Assembly (NCBI GenBank): GCA_020650975.1
Contig: JAIPMN010000525.1
Span: forward strand, 1 to 35,966
Reading direction: 5' to 3'
Length of the DNA: 35,966 nt
Origin: Apostichopus californicus
Taxonomy: Eukaryota; Echinodermata; Holothuroidea; Aspidochirotida; Stichopodidae
This document shows, piece after piece, positions 1 to 9,825 of this stretch. A program made the translations under genes and the position numbers. The notes under the pieces were generated by a model. The model was given only the letters and a program-made list of their open reading frames with translations. It was not told the DNA's origin and ran no database searches. The stretch's first letter is position 1; each line of letters starts with the position of its first letter.

Positions 1-14
1 AATGTTTGGAACTG
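1..14 (+). CDS. NME7: NME7, last 14 bases of the preceding exon (tentative)
   Basis: The first bases read x-ATG-TTT-GGA-ACT-G followed by GTGAGT, that is M-F-G-T plus one base. The next exon (996) begins with AT, so the split codon G|AT gives Asp. The joined reading FGTDQTQNACHGSDS matches the FGTD...NAxHGSDS stretch expected in NME7 domain A. The caveat is that the same bases are copy 1 of a 47-bp tandem array. The true exon end could instead lie in a copy left of the window. Confidence 0.5.
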
Positions 15-517
15 GTGAGTAATGCATGTCAGTAATGCTACATACTTAATGTTTGGAACTGGTGAGTAATGCCTGTCAGTAATGCTACATACTTAATGTT
101 TGGAACTGGAGAGTAATGCATGTCAGTTATGCTACATACTAAATGTTTGGAACTGGTGAGTAATGCATGTCAGTAATGCTACATACTTAATGTTTGGAAC
201 TGGTGAGTAATGCCTGTCAGTAATGCTACATACTTAATGTTTGGAACTGGTGAGTAATGCCTGTCATTAATGCTACATACTTAATGTTTGGAACTGGAAA
301 GTAATGCATGTCAGTAATGCTACATACTTAATGTTTGGAACTGGTGAGTAATGCATGTCAGTAATGCTACATACTTAATGTTTGGAACTGGTGAGTAATG
401 CCTGTCAGTAATGCTACATACTTAATGTTTGGAACTGGTGAGTAATGCATGTCAGTAATGCTACATACTAAATGTTTTGAACTGGTGAGTAATGCATGTC
501 AGTAATGCTACATACTT
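1..517. repeat. 47-bp minisatellite, 11 copies, containing the NME7 splice-donor sequence
   Basis: Eleven head-to-tail copies start at 1, 48, 95 and so on to 471, and end at 517. They are nearly identical, with a few substitutions such as gcatg/gcctg. Nine of 11 contain TTTGGAACTG or TTTTGAACTG followed by GTGAGTAA; copies 3 and 7 have GAGAGT and GAAAGT instead. Each unit also has a TGTCAG that could look like an acceptor. The array may continue left of the window. Confidence 0.97.
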
Positions 518-3500
518 AAGGAGACGTGAGAGGATGACAAAATACTTCGCTGGATAACATTAAAGTCTTAGGTCTGAAATTGGTAACAAAAATATGCTAA
601 GTTTTGGAACAAAACAGAAGCATGCACTGTCTGTGCACTGTCATATTGATTGGTACTTACTCTTTGATTCTCCATAGAACCATTTGCTTCCATTGCGCCT
701 GACCAAATACTGCATCCTTTTAAAGTAACCTTTCCTTCCAACAAGATCTAGACAAGAAGTTATCTGCTGTGCTTAGAATAATGATCATTACAGAATAATT
801 ATATGATGCATGCATATAAAGTGGAAGCATTTAAATATCTGGACTTTTTTAAGCTAAACAACTGAGTTCCTCTAATGCCTAGAGGTTTGTTTTTTGCACT
901 CAATTTATGAATCTTGGAAGTAACTAATGGTTGTGTAATTAATGAAATAACATCCTCATAGATTTTTCTGATATATTTTCTCTTCTTGTCATCAGATCAA
1001 ACACAGAATGCATGCCATGGTTCAGACTCCACTATGTCAGCACAGCGCGAATGTCATTTTTTCTTTGGTTCAAAAGTCAGACGTAATACTGCTATGCATC
1101 AAGGGAGTACCTGCTGTATCATCAAACCAAGTGCTGTGGATACAAGTAAGTTTGAAGATAGATATGTACTACATAAATGGGTGATGTTGGTGTTATTATA
1201 TGGTTCTCATGATAGTTGTATACAGCCTTTCAAAGTTGGATGATGGTGGGGATCTCGTTCATAGTTGATACAGTGCTGTACGTATCATATAACTCCCAAA
1301 GTAAATTGTTTCAAACAAGTTTTTCTTCGAGTTCCTACAATTATCAACGATTTGCTACAAATTGTCTACAATGTGTGTTGTACAATGTGTAGACATCAAC
1401 AAAATCTCAGACCCCTATAGTTAAGGAGATCATTGAAAATTGTATAATGCCAAACGAAACCTAGATTAGAGACAGCCTTTGTTGGCAAGAATATTCTAAA
1501 AGACTGAAAACTGTAGAGTAACACTGTTTAGTAGCCTAAATCAGTCACTTCCAACCTTTTCACAAACTGAAAAAGCATTTTCTGAATCCCGAGGATACTG
1601 ACAGTCAATGAGTAAAAAGAATACATTGATTTTTGTCCCTCTAGGATGAATGGTATGGTACCTTACATAATCCTTCTTGCCACAATCCCACTGGAGACAT
1701 TACTCACTCCTCTCTGTTTTTCAATTCCTAGACTCACTAAACTAAAGTTCTCCTACAAACTTGAAGCCTTGAACAAGTTGGTTATTGAAGGAACAACTAC
1801 AATATTATTATCTCATCTCCCTACATGAAATGTATTAGGAGATGATATATTGTACTTCACCCCACATCAGAAATGTGAGGATGCGTGTGTATGTGAGTGA
1901 ACAAACAAAGTGTGTTTAGCGAACTCCTTCTAGACCCAAAGTCCTATCAAGTTCATTGGCAGGAAGGTGCCTGACCATGTTAAATTGTGAGTATGTGATT
2001 GATGATGTCGTAGGACAAAGCTCAGAGGTCCTAAACCTATATGTAAAGAATGATGAGACAAATTATAAAATAAGACAGATTGTTTAGGGTTGGGGTCAAT
2101 TGAGTTCAAAAGTTAAAAATGTCCTAAATTGTGCAAAAAATTGTTTTTTGTAATTCCAATCAAGTTCATACTTGGTGGGTAGGTGCCTAACCATGTAAAC
2201 TAGTGCCTATGTGTTTGACGACATCATATTAAGTCAAAGGTCAGAGTTCAAAGGTCAAGATATCTAAAACTTGGCTTAGCCATATTTTTGCATGCTGACA
2301 TGTTGAAAAAATGCATTAAAACCACATAAACATGTTAACTCATGCCTGGGTAATTGATGACATCATAGGTCAAATGTCAAAAAACATAGAAATTAGGTTT
2401 ACCATTTTTCAAATAACTATCTGATTAATGTAGAGCTAGCGAGTTAAATTTGTCCAAGAATTAAGTGAGACCCAGAAAATATCACAGATTTCCAGCTTGT
2501 ATTTGTAGCACTCTCCCTTGTGGGCCTTTAACAATTTAATTCACAGTAAGGATTTTACAGTATAGAATTTTTATTCCAAATTGTTTATGTATCCAGAAAG
2601 GACAGTCTTCCCATGAGAGTCATAGACACATAGATGAATAAAGGAACATTTTCTTTACTAATTTGAGCTAGGAAGTCACCTCTGCTACAGAAACATCCCT
2701 TTAATAATTGTTATTAATGAATGAGAGTTACAATGTATTGTTTATACTTTGGAATATTTTCACAACCTACTGCCAAAGCAAAAGTCATCTAGTATAAATC
2801 TCAGGGAAAATGGGAAATTTTTGAGCCCATGTGACATAACCTGTTGACCCCTTGAAGTTCAGAGGTTAAAAACTGATAACCACAGTGTCAGTTCATGTTT
2901 AAAGCAACACTCTGAAGCAGATTTCATTTCCTGGATGATTGTATATTTTGTTGAAGTCTTATAGAGACCCTTAACAAAACTAAACTGGACCAAACTATGT
3001 TCACAAAAAGAAAATCATAGCATTGGAGAATTAAAAACTTCATGGTAGCTTTAAATTTTTAGTTATCATGTTTAAAAGGTTTGCAGACTTTTGACAACTG
3101 TCAGCCTCATGTGACCTTTGACATCTTCTAATTTCAATAGGGTTCTTGTGCTCTCCAAACTGAATCTACTTACCATATATAACATTGATTCAACCTGTGT
3201 TTGTTGAGATATCGTGTTTACAAGCTGTTTTTGACAATTTCCCATTAAACCCACCCACACATAGTAAATCTTAATGCTCGGTAAAATTTTTGTTACATCA
3301 GTTACATCACCATACCAACTATAAACTAAATCGCACATTATGGTTGAAGAGGTATTCACATTTTACAAATGTTATGGTAAGCCCTGCCCACTCATTAGTA
3401 TTCATGAGATGAGAACTACAAACAATAGTGCACATCTACTCATATTTAGGGCATTAAACACCAAGTATGACATTGATTCAACAAGTATTTGTTAAGATAT

Positions 3501-6167
3501 TGTGTATACAAGCGGTTTCAACGATTCCAATATCAGCCCCACTCACAAATATTAAGGAAGTAAAAACATGTTGTTGCTAGAACATACTTACTAGGTAGTT
3601 ACATCACCATACCAAGTATAAAATAAACCGGACATACGGTTGCACAGATAGTGACAATTTAAAGAATTTTCTGTTAAGCCCCGCCTACTTATTAACATTC
3701 AAGAGATGGGAACCAAACAACAATAGGGCACATCTTCATATCATGGGGCATCTACCTGCTAAGTATGACATTGATTCAACTTGTGTTTGTTGAGGTATCG
3801 TGTTTACAAGCCATTTTCTATGAATTTCCATTAAGCCCCACCCAGGCATGAATATTAATGAGGTAAAATTTCTTGTTGCAAATAACATGTACTTACTATA
3901 TAGTTCATTCATACTCAGTAAAGATTCCTAAATGCTATTGGTCCATTCAGGTCAGCTGACAGTGGTTAATCCTGTGAGTAACGCACGGTAAAATTACAGG
4001 GCATCACTTTAATAAATCTTTGGTTATATGTAACCAAAATGTTTTGTTTTATGATTTTTCCCCCACACAAATGGTAGTGTATGAATGAACGGGGTTAATC
4101 AACGGTCTAGCGTGCGTTACTTACATGATTAATGCACTCCGGGTGTTAATGCTATCGCTGGATGCACTCGGGCTCCGCCCTCGTGCATCGCTTGCATTAT
4201 CCCCCGATCGTGCATTAATCCTGGGAGTAACGCACGCTAGACCGTTGATTAACCCCTTATTTAATCACCAAACCAAGTATGAACTAAGTCCGAGATAAGA
4301 TTAGAGAGATATTGACATTTTAAGAATTTCATGTTCAGGCCCACCCACTCATTAATATTCCTGAGATAGGAACCACACAAACAATAGGGCACATTATGGG
4401 ACATCAACCTACCAAGCATGACAGTGACTCAACTTGTGGTTGTTGAGATATCATGTTTACAAGCTAGCAGTCACATCCACACACATGCACCCATGCATAC
4501 ACATGCCAACACGATTGCAAAGGTTACTGCCCCTTAGTAACCAAAAGGAATTCTGCAGTCCTTCTTACTGTTTTGTTTACAGATAAAGCTGGTGAGATTA
4601 TGGCTACAATTACTGCTCAGGGTTATCAGGTAACAGGGCTACAGATGTTTCACATGGAGAAAGCAAATGCAGAAGAATTCTTTGAAGTCTACAAAGGAGT
4701 TGTTGCTGAATATATAGTGAGTATTTCAAGTTCTATGAAATGGTATCTGAATGTAACTTTACAACTTTGAACAGTCTTTATATAGGAGGTATTGATTCAG
4801 TTATACTTTGAGTTACTTTCAATTACTATTTGTGGTACCTACATGTAGATTTCCTGCCGAAAGCAAAAACAATGGATGCAATGGTGATGGTGTGGTCAAT
4901 GCCTTGGCTTTTAAACTCAGTCTCTCAAAATGTCCGTGGTAGCATCTACGAGAGCAGAAGAACCCTATTGCTATCTGTGGTGGTCAAAGGGAATTTGATT
5001 TCACCAGAGGTCAAAGTCTAAAGCCTTGTTACCCTGTAAATTCATAAGCAATGCTTTGATGAACTTCAAAGTCAGTGTGTGGATCCACCATAAATAAGTA
5101 CAAGAACTCATAGGGGCCGTAGATCATTTTAGAAAGTAACATTTTTGGTTTCAATGATAATCATAACCTTGCATTAATGACGTATGTGTGTATATATGTG
5201 TGCGTTTGTGACGCCCAGCTTGTAAACATGATATCTGAGGAAGGGAAGCTCAGACCAATTTTATGTATAGTGTGTTGAAGTACCACATTGAGTACAAGAA
5301 GCCTTTTTTTGTGGAGGTCAAAGGTCATTTGGGGTAACCAGAGGTCAAATTGTGAAAACCTTGTAAACATGATCTCAATATTGGAAGCTTGGGCAGATCT
5401 CTTACTTGGTATGAAGGTGTAAAATTAAGTACAAGAAGCCTATTGCTTTTGGTGGAGGTCAAAGGTCATTTGGGTCACCAAGGGTCAACTTGTGAAACCT
5501 TATAAACACAACATCTCAAGAAGGTAAGCTTGGGCAGATCTCATATATAGTGTGTAGAAGTACCACATTGGATACAAGAAACCTCTTGTTTTTGGCGGAG
5601 GCCAAAGGTCATTTAAAGTCAACAAATGTCAAACGGTCACTTCACTCCTCTTCCCTGTCTCTTAACATTACACCCCTTCCTAAATATAATATCGTAAGGG
5701 AAGCTTGGATAGATCGCATATTTGGTATATTATTGTACCACATTGAGTACAAGAAGCCTAATGTTGTGGGCAAAGGTCAATGGTCGTTTGAGTTCACCAG
5801 TGGTCAAATTGTGAAAACCTTGTTTTTACACAATATATTCAACAAAGGCAGATGCCATATCTTGGGCAGATAACTGTATGTTGATGTATCACATTTAGTA
5901 CATCTCATTTCTTCTCAGGACATGGTAAACGAATTATCTTCTGGACCATGCATTGTTCTGGAAGTGACTGGCCAAGGTGACAATATTCCCACAAAGTTTC
6001 GAGAATTTGTGGGCCCAGCAGATCCAGAGATTGCACGCCATCTTCGACCCAACACTTTGAGAGCCAAGTTTGGCCACACAAAAATTAATAACGCTATTCA
6101 CTGTACAGATCTACCAGAAGATGGTGCCCTTGAAGTTGAATACTTTTTCAGAATCCTCTCTGATTAG
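1..6167 (+). CDS. NME7: NME7 3' portion (nucleoside diphosphate kinase 7), exons joined 1-14, 996-1145, 4583-4716, 5919-6167
   Basis: NME7 carries two NDPK domains after a DM10 domain and, in known animals, associates with the gamma-tubulin ring complex, centrosomes and cilia. Only the C-terminal half is present. The exons read in one frame through consistent splice phases (GT/AG throughout). They encode the end of NDPK domain A, with its catalytic-site motif NACHGSDS, and all of domain B. Domain B includes TCCIIKPSAV (start of the fold), EEFFEVYKGVV, SGPCIVLEV, GPADPEIARHLRP, LRAKFG and the active-site region NAIHCTDLPEDG, and ends LEVEYFFRILSD-stop. The H-C-T-D form, rather than H-G-S-D, is what I know from vertebrate NME7 domain B, so it is a family trait and not decay. 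About 176 residues are visible; the family is roughly 375 long. The 5' part lies left of the window. The gene converges on PELP1. Identification is by remembered similarity; the phases were checked by hand. Confidence 0.93.
518..995 (+). other. NME7 intron remainder, unique sequence
   Basis: This stretch runs from the end of the minisatellite to the acceptor at 995. I see no exon, RNA gene or clear repeat in it. It is AT-rich with a pyrimidine tract (TTTTCTCTTCTTGTCATCAG) before the next exon. Confidence 0.7.
996..1145 (+). CDS. NME7: NME7 exon: end of NDPK domain A and start of domain B
   Basis: The acceptor is a pyrimidine tract ending ATCAG at 995 and the donor is A|GTAAGT at 1146. The exon encodes QTQNACHGSDS, whose active-site His codon is at 1016-1018. 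A linker with RECHFFFGS follows, corresponding to the vertebrate ARExELFFP segment. The exon then enters domain B with STCCIIKPSAVDT. It ends one base into a codon, completed by AT at 4583 (Asn). Confidence 0.92.
2448..4540 (+). repeat. Interspersed repeat with about 290-bp internal modules and a CA-rich tail
   Basis: The left part (TTGTCCAAGAATTAAGTGAG, then CAACCTACTGCCAAAGC, then CATAGCATTGGAGAATT) recurs collinearly at 21674-22340 inside PELP1. It then repeats modules with CATTGATTCAAC, TTGTTGAGATATCGTG and TTTACAAGC near 3183, 3470, 3768 and 4421. It ends near 4540 after CACACATGCACCCATGCATA-type sequence. No open reading frame of transposon type was seen, so it is probably non-autonomous. 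The palindromic MITE at 4091-4256 is inserted in it. Confidence 0.75.
4091..4256. mobile_element. Palindromic CpG-rich MITE (hairpin element)
   Basis: Bases 4091-4120 (GGGGTTAATCAACGGTCTAG and on to GCGTTAC) are the exact reverse complement of 4227-4256. With a few mismatches the arms extend inward to ATTAATGCAC, giving arms of about 47 bp around a roughly 70-bp loop. The loop contains GCACTCGGGCTCCGCCCTCG, itself partly symmetric. The element is much richer in CpG than its surroundings. A related partial copy of one arm (TTAATCCTGTGAGTAACGCA) lies at about 3967-3988. It is non-coding, and I could not assign a transposon superfamily. Confidence 0.85.
4583..4716 (+). CDS. NME7: NME7 exon: domain B helices
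   Basis: The acceptor TTTACAG ends at 4582 and the donor GTGAGT begins at 4717. It encodes KAGEIMATITAQGYQVTGLQ and then a segment ending EEFFEVYKGVVAEYI, the strand and helix before the NDPK Kpn-loop region. It ends in phase 0, joining directly to DMVNELSSGP in the next exon. Confidence 0.93.
4717..5918 (+). other. Last NME7 intron, with tandem AGGTCA-bearing repeats
   Basis: Bases 4717-5150 show nothing clear. About 5190-5870 holds four to five diverged units of about 150 bp. Each has a version of GCTTGTAAACATGATATCT, GTACCACATTGAGTACAAGA and GGAGGTCAAAGGTCATTTGG. The first motif is the reverse complement of the TTTACAAGC end of the repeat at 2448-4540, so this is the same family in the opposite orientation. 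Confidence 0.75.
5315..5327 (+). promoter_or_regulatory. Perfect DR1 nuclear-receptor-like motif in repeat
   Basis: AGGTCAAAGGTCA is two AGGTCA half sites spaced by one base, the consensus for RXR/HNF4/COUP-TF-type receptors. The next repeat unit has the same motif at 5456-5468, and a third has AGGCCAAAGGTCA near 5598. Binding is not shown; the motif may simply be a property of the repeat family. Confidence 0.35.
5919..6167 (+). CDS. NME7: NME7 terminal exon with stop codon
   Basis: The acceptor CTTCTCAG ends at 5918. The reading frame runs DMVNELSSGP to the TAG at 6165-6167. It holds the GPADPEIARHLRP nucleotide-loop segment and NAIHCTDLPEDG, with the domain B active-site His. The C-terminus FFRILSD is typical of full-length NME7, so the gene is intact at its 3' end. 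Confidence 0.95.
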   Translation, partial: DMVNELSSGPCIVLEVTGQGDNIPTKFREFVGPADPEIARHLRPNTLRAKFGHTKINNAIHCTDLPEDGALEVEYFFRILSD

Positions 6168-6196
6168 TTTCCAACAATTCTTTGTAATATAAATGT

Positions 6197-6202
6197 AATA
6201 AA
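6197..6202 (+). terminator. NME7 polyadenylation signal
   Basis: A canonical AATAAA lies 30 bases after the NME7 stop codon, giving a very short 3' UTR. A second AATAAA at 7004-7009 could serve a longer isoform. Signal only; the cleavage site is not determined. Confidence 0.75.
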
Positions 6203-7644
6203 TCGGTCTCCTTGTCTGCTACTCACCATAGATCAGATTGTGATTTCAGAATATTGCTTAACTTGAGTTTAACTGTGCAAGAGTTGGAACATACTTATTG
6301 AACAGGTTAAACGCCTATGCTGTTTCATGCGTCTCATTCAAATTGTTTCTCTCATTGGTACAGTATCAGAACACAAAATCAAACTGTGAGCCAATGCTTT
6401 TTTCCACACTACAACCAATAGTTTTGTTTATGTTTGAATAACATTGATGATCAAATAGTACATGATCCAAATAACTGTAATCTGATTTGAGAGTCCACTC
6501 AATCTAGCCACTGGATTTGGGATTTTTTTAGACCTGATTCCACATGGATTTACCAGATTGTGGAAAATATCCACTGTTTATAGTCTGACATTCTAGGTCA
6601 TATCAACCAACAAGACATTCTGGGGATAACTGGCTGACAGTGTAGAACATGAATGTACAACTTTGTTAAGAATCACAGCAGGAAAGTAGGTAAAACTTAA
6701 GAGGACATCCCCAGCACTAACAGTGAGAAGTTTGCTGGGTCTAAGTCCCAAACTTAATTTTTTGTTACTTGCACATTTTGCTATATAGTGCCTTTCTAAA
6801 AAATTTCTTAAAAAGTTAACTTTTAAACTTATGATGCATTAAGTAAATATGTGGAATATGTTATATCATTCCAATGGCAGAAATTTGTAAAAAAATCTGT
6901 AACATTAAGTGATTTAAATGAATAGGCAATTGTGGCGAGTTTGAACGTTTTCCTTTTTTCTTCTATTTCTTTGATATCTGCAATAAGTGTTCTTGCATTT
7001 GTAAATAAAGCTTTTTGGCATTACATTTTTGGCATTACAACTTCCAGACATGCATTTTCTGTTTATTGTACCTAGGTGAAAGTTATGATGTTGTGACTTT
7101 GACAAAAATTCCACAATTTTCAAGTATAATATTACCATGACTGGACAGGAACCATAGATGCATTTTGGTAATAACTAAAACTAAGAGTGCTGCTACCATT
7201 TCCACATGCTGGTAGGATGGAATAAGTAGTGTAATTTCTTGATAATTGTGATAAACTATTCCAGGATAACAGTCTTGTTATTATGTCCTTATGAGTGGCC
7301 TTTGTATCTTATTATTGTACATCTTAGTCACTGGATAGAATAAGTACATAAGCATGTTTGAGGTAGGCAAGTCTCTTCAGTTTTCCATTTGCTATCATAA
7401 TAAATCAGTTTTGGGGGAAAGAAATGGGAGGGTCAAAATACCAATTTAAAAGGCTTTTAATTATTTGAAATTTTACTAGGAAAATTTCATGAAGAGGTCA
7501 CCACAGATCAGTCTGCGGTGTACATGGTTGGACACTATTTGAAGAGTGGAAAGAAAGTTTAGTCATATCCTTGTCGTGAGCCTTGGTCACCAGCACTGGT
7601 CGTACTATATGTAACTGCAAAGATCATGTTTGATGTTCAAGCAT
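6203..7644. other. Intergenic sequence downstream of NME7
   Basis: This is AT-rich sequence between the convergent genes. Apart from the AATAAA at 7004-7009 I see no exon, RNA gene or obvious repeat. Short frames here show no recognisable protein. Confidence 0.6.
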
Positions 7645-8307
7645 TACACAGGTAGGGTTACCATTTTTCTTTGAGCTGAAAGTGGGACTGACCTGGGGGA
7701 GCGGTCTAATGGGAGGGGGTTCCCCCTCCCCTTTGCAAAAATTTTGATTTTGGGACCTACCTAGAAGCCAAATGGTGCAATATTTAAGGCTGATTTCACT
7801 AGTTTTGTTTGCCTAATATGTGGCCTATTTCAGAAATGTAATTCATGCTATTTCTAGTTTGCACCACATTTACTCCATGCGGACTGGTGATAAAATTAAT
7901 ACCATGGTGCCCAACTACATCATCATGAAAAATATCCAAAAATTAACAGCACAACTCAAACTCAGTTCAGTCATGAATATTTGTCCCCTCCACTAATCTG
8001 CTTGAGGAGTCCCGGATTCTTCAACAGGTATGAATGAAGAACATTGAACGTCCCACGTCAGTAACGATACTCAATTCTATCGCAACGACCCACGTGGATT
8101 CGTATTCCCGCACACTACAGGGTTTCCATACTGAGTCGTCGTCTGCTACAGCAGCTAACAAGCTGTTTATGTACACATAACTTGGCGATTGCGAGTCTGA
8201 TCCGAAAAACTTGTACTGCGTATATTCGTTTCCGGGAAAATCGGGACAATTTGTCTTACAAGGGACAATCCCGATTAATCGGGACGGATGGTAACCCTAT
8301 ACACAGG
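7645..8307. mobile_element. Non-autonomous hAT-like DNA transposon with 8-bp TSD
   Basis: The element spans 7653-8299 (647 bp) and has perfect 12-bp terminal inverted repeats, TAGGGTTACCAT and ATGGTAACCCTA. The 8-bp direct repeat TACACAGG flanks it at 7645-7652 and 8300-8307. An 8-bp duplication and a TAGGG-type terminus fit the hAT superfamily. There is no transposase frame, so it depended on another element. The right subterminal part has repeated GGGACAAT and CCCGATTAATCGGG motifs, and the left has a GGGAGGGGGTTCCCCCTCCC palindrome. The intact ends suggest a fairly recent insertion. Confidence 0.88.
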
Positions 8308-9750
8308 TCACATTCAAAATGTGAGGCCAAGCTTGTATAGTCCTTTTCATGTATAAAAGTTTGCTTATTGCACATATATCTCTGTAGTCTGCAGCTAATA
8401 TTTCAGAGTGTACGTGTATAGCTACAATTTCACAGAAATACGTCCTTTGAAATCAGCATCATAGCACATGGAAACTGGAAATACTTGCTGGCTATTTCTC
8501 ACAAGGATTCGTTGAAAAGTGGCTTTGTTCTATGTCATGGTAATGTCTCTGATAGATGTACATTTCAAGTTATGTAAACTATGTGTTAACAACATTATTT
8601 AACAATCCTGTCTGTATTGAATTTTGCTGTATACAGAGAGTAAATAATGACAAATATGACAGCTGATTTTCCTGATGATCTGTTAAAAGTTCAGCTGACA
8701 ATGTGTGCATATCTCAATACAACATGATATATCTAAAACTCTCAATTTGAGATCAAAGCACTTACAAAATATCTCAAAGTCTTTTAACTTTCTGGTTGTA
8801 ACTTATTCTCTGTTCATAAAGTGTCTTAAATAACATCCCCATGCAATACCTTGCAATAACTGATACACTTAGCCTCAAAGTACAAGTTTGTTAATAGTTT
8901 TGAGATTCTGCAGCATTGCTGCTCTAGCATGTGTAGTTTAACCCAAAATAAGAGGTGTGGAGAAGAGATAATTTTACCCACTATTCCTCCAACCACCTAT
9001 CCTACCCCTAAATTTAACTGGGTATGCCATAGTAGTAATTGTCAGACTTACTACATCCTCTATAGCAGACATACCAGTATTGTTTAATATTCACATAGCA
9101 GTATTGGCTCCACATTATAACATGCTTGACATGCATGAAACAGAGTTCCAAAAGTACTTTGGAGAAGGTTCTGTATCTTGAAGTTACTTCCAGATGTCAA
9201 GGGGTGTTGAATTAAACAAATGTTAAGTGAGCAAATACTTCGAGGATGTTACTAAAGGAGTCGGAACATGAGTAAAGTATTTGACAATCTAGCACATTTG
9301 GGACCAATATTGATGTTTACAGCTTTAATCTGGCATACATGATTTCTTTGAACTATAGTTCTGTTATAATACTAACCTTTTCAGTGTTTAAAAAAAAAAA
9401 AAAAAAATCACTAGATTTCAATTGTTAGCTAACCATTTAATCCAAAAATATGCAATCAGCTTGCAATGAAACTAAACATAATGCTAGTCCTAGTTACATC
9501 TGCTGCAAAAGTGTTGTTTGCCTTTACACTTGTTTTGAAAGGTACTGTAGATTGCCTTTCTTAATGCATGAAATACCTTTGAAACACTTGCAACAAGTAA
9601 CAATTATTTCTTGATCAATAATGTCTTTGTACAGTAGTAAACATGTTGCAAGCACAACCAGCCCCCAGAGAAGCATTATTTCAAAATGGTGTATTCAAAA
9701 ATCTTTAGACTGAAATTTGGAGCAACGTTCATTTCCAATGAAGTATAGCT
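8308..9750. other. Intergenic sequence and probable PELP1 3' UTR
   Basis: No gene was seen. There is an 18-base A run at 9390-9407. The PELP1 3' UTR (minus strand) should begin at 9750 and run leftward for an unknown distance. Confidence 0.55.
9436..9441 (-). terminator. Possible PELP1 polyadenylation signal (ATTAAA variant)
   Basis: TTTAAT on the plus strand reads ATTAAA on the gene strand, about 310 bases after the PELP1 stop. I did not find a canonical AATAAA closer to the stop. This rests only on the hexamer and distance. Confidence 0.25.
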
Positions 9751-9825
9751 CTAGGCTTCAATGTCTGGTCCTTCCGTGGAAAATGATGCAAGCATCTCAT
9801 CAATGGATCCCTTGTTATTCTGTGT
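9751..9825 (-). CDS. PELP1: PELP1 exon 17 (residues 775-798, stop)
   Basis: The acceptor is ATTCCTAG. It encodes TQNNKGSIDEMLASFSTEGP, then DIEA-stop. The short D-E-M-L-A-S-F motif matches the conserved MLADF near the C-terminus of PELP1, supporting this exon over the read-through frame. Confidence 0.85.
   Translation of the reverse strand, partial: TQNNKGSIDEMLASFSTEGPDIEA

Larger units (their letters stand above)
1146..4582 (+). other. NME7 intron of 3.4 kb filled largely with repeats
   Basis: The first part (1146-1900) shows no recognisable feature. Bases 1930-2370 hold degenerate repeats of a module with GGTGCCTGACCATGT and GATGATGTCGTAGG, plus AGGTCA-like half sites. Bases 2448-4540 hold the long interspersed repeat described separately, and 4091-4256 hold a palindromic MITE. 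No additional NME7 exon is needed, because exons 996-1145 and 4583-4716 join in frame. Confidence 0.7.

Noticed and set aside
1-517. CRISPR array
   Set aside because: The units are contiguous 47-bp tandem copies without unique spacers, in an animal intron.
9390-9407. Poly(A) tail of a retroposed SINE or processed pseudogene
   Set aside because: No retroposed body or flanking target duplication is recognisable; an isolated A run is common in AT-rich DNA.
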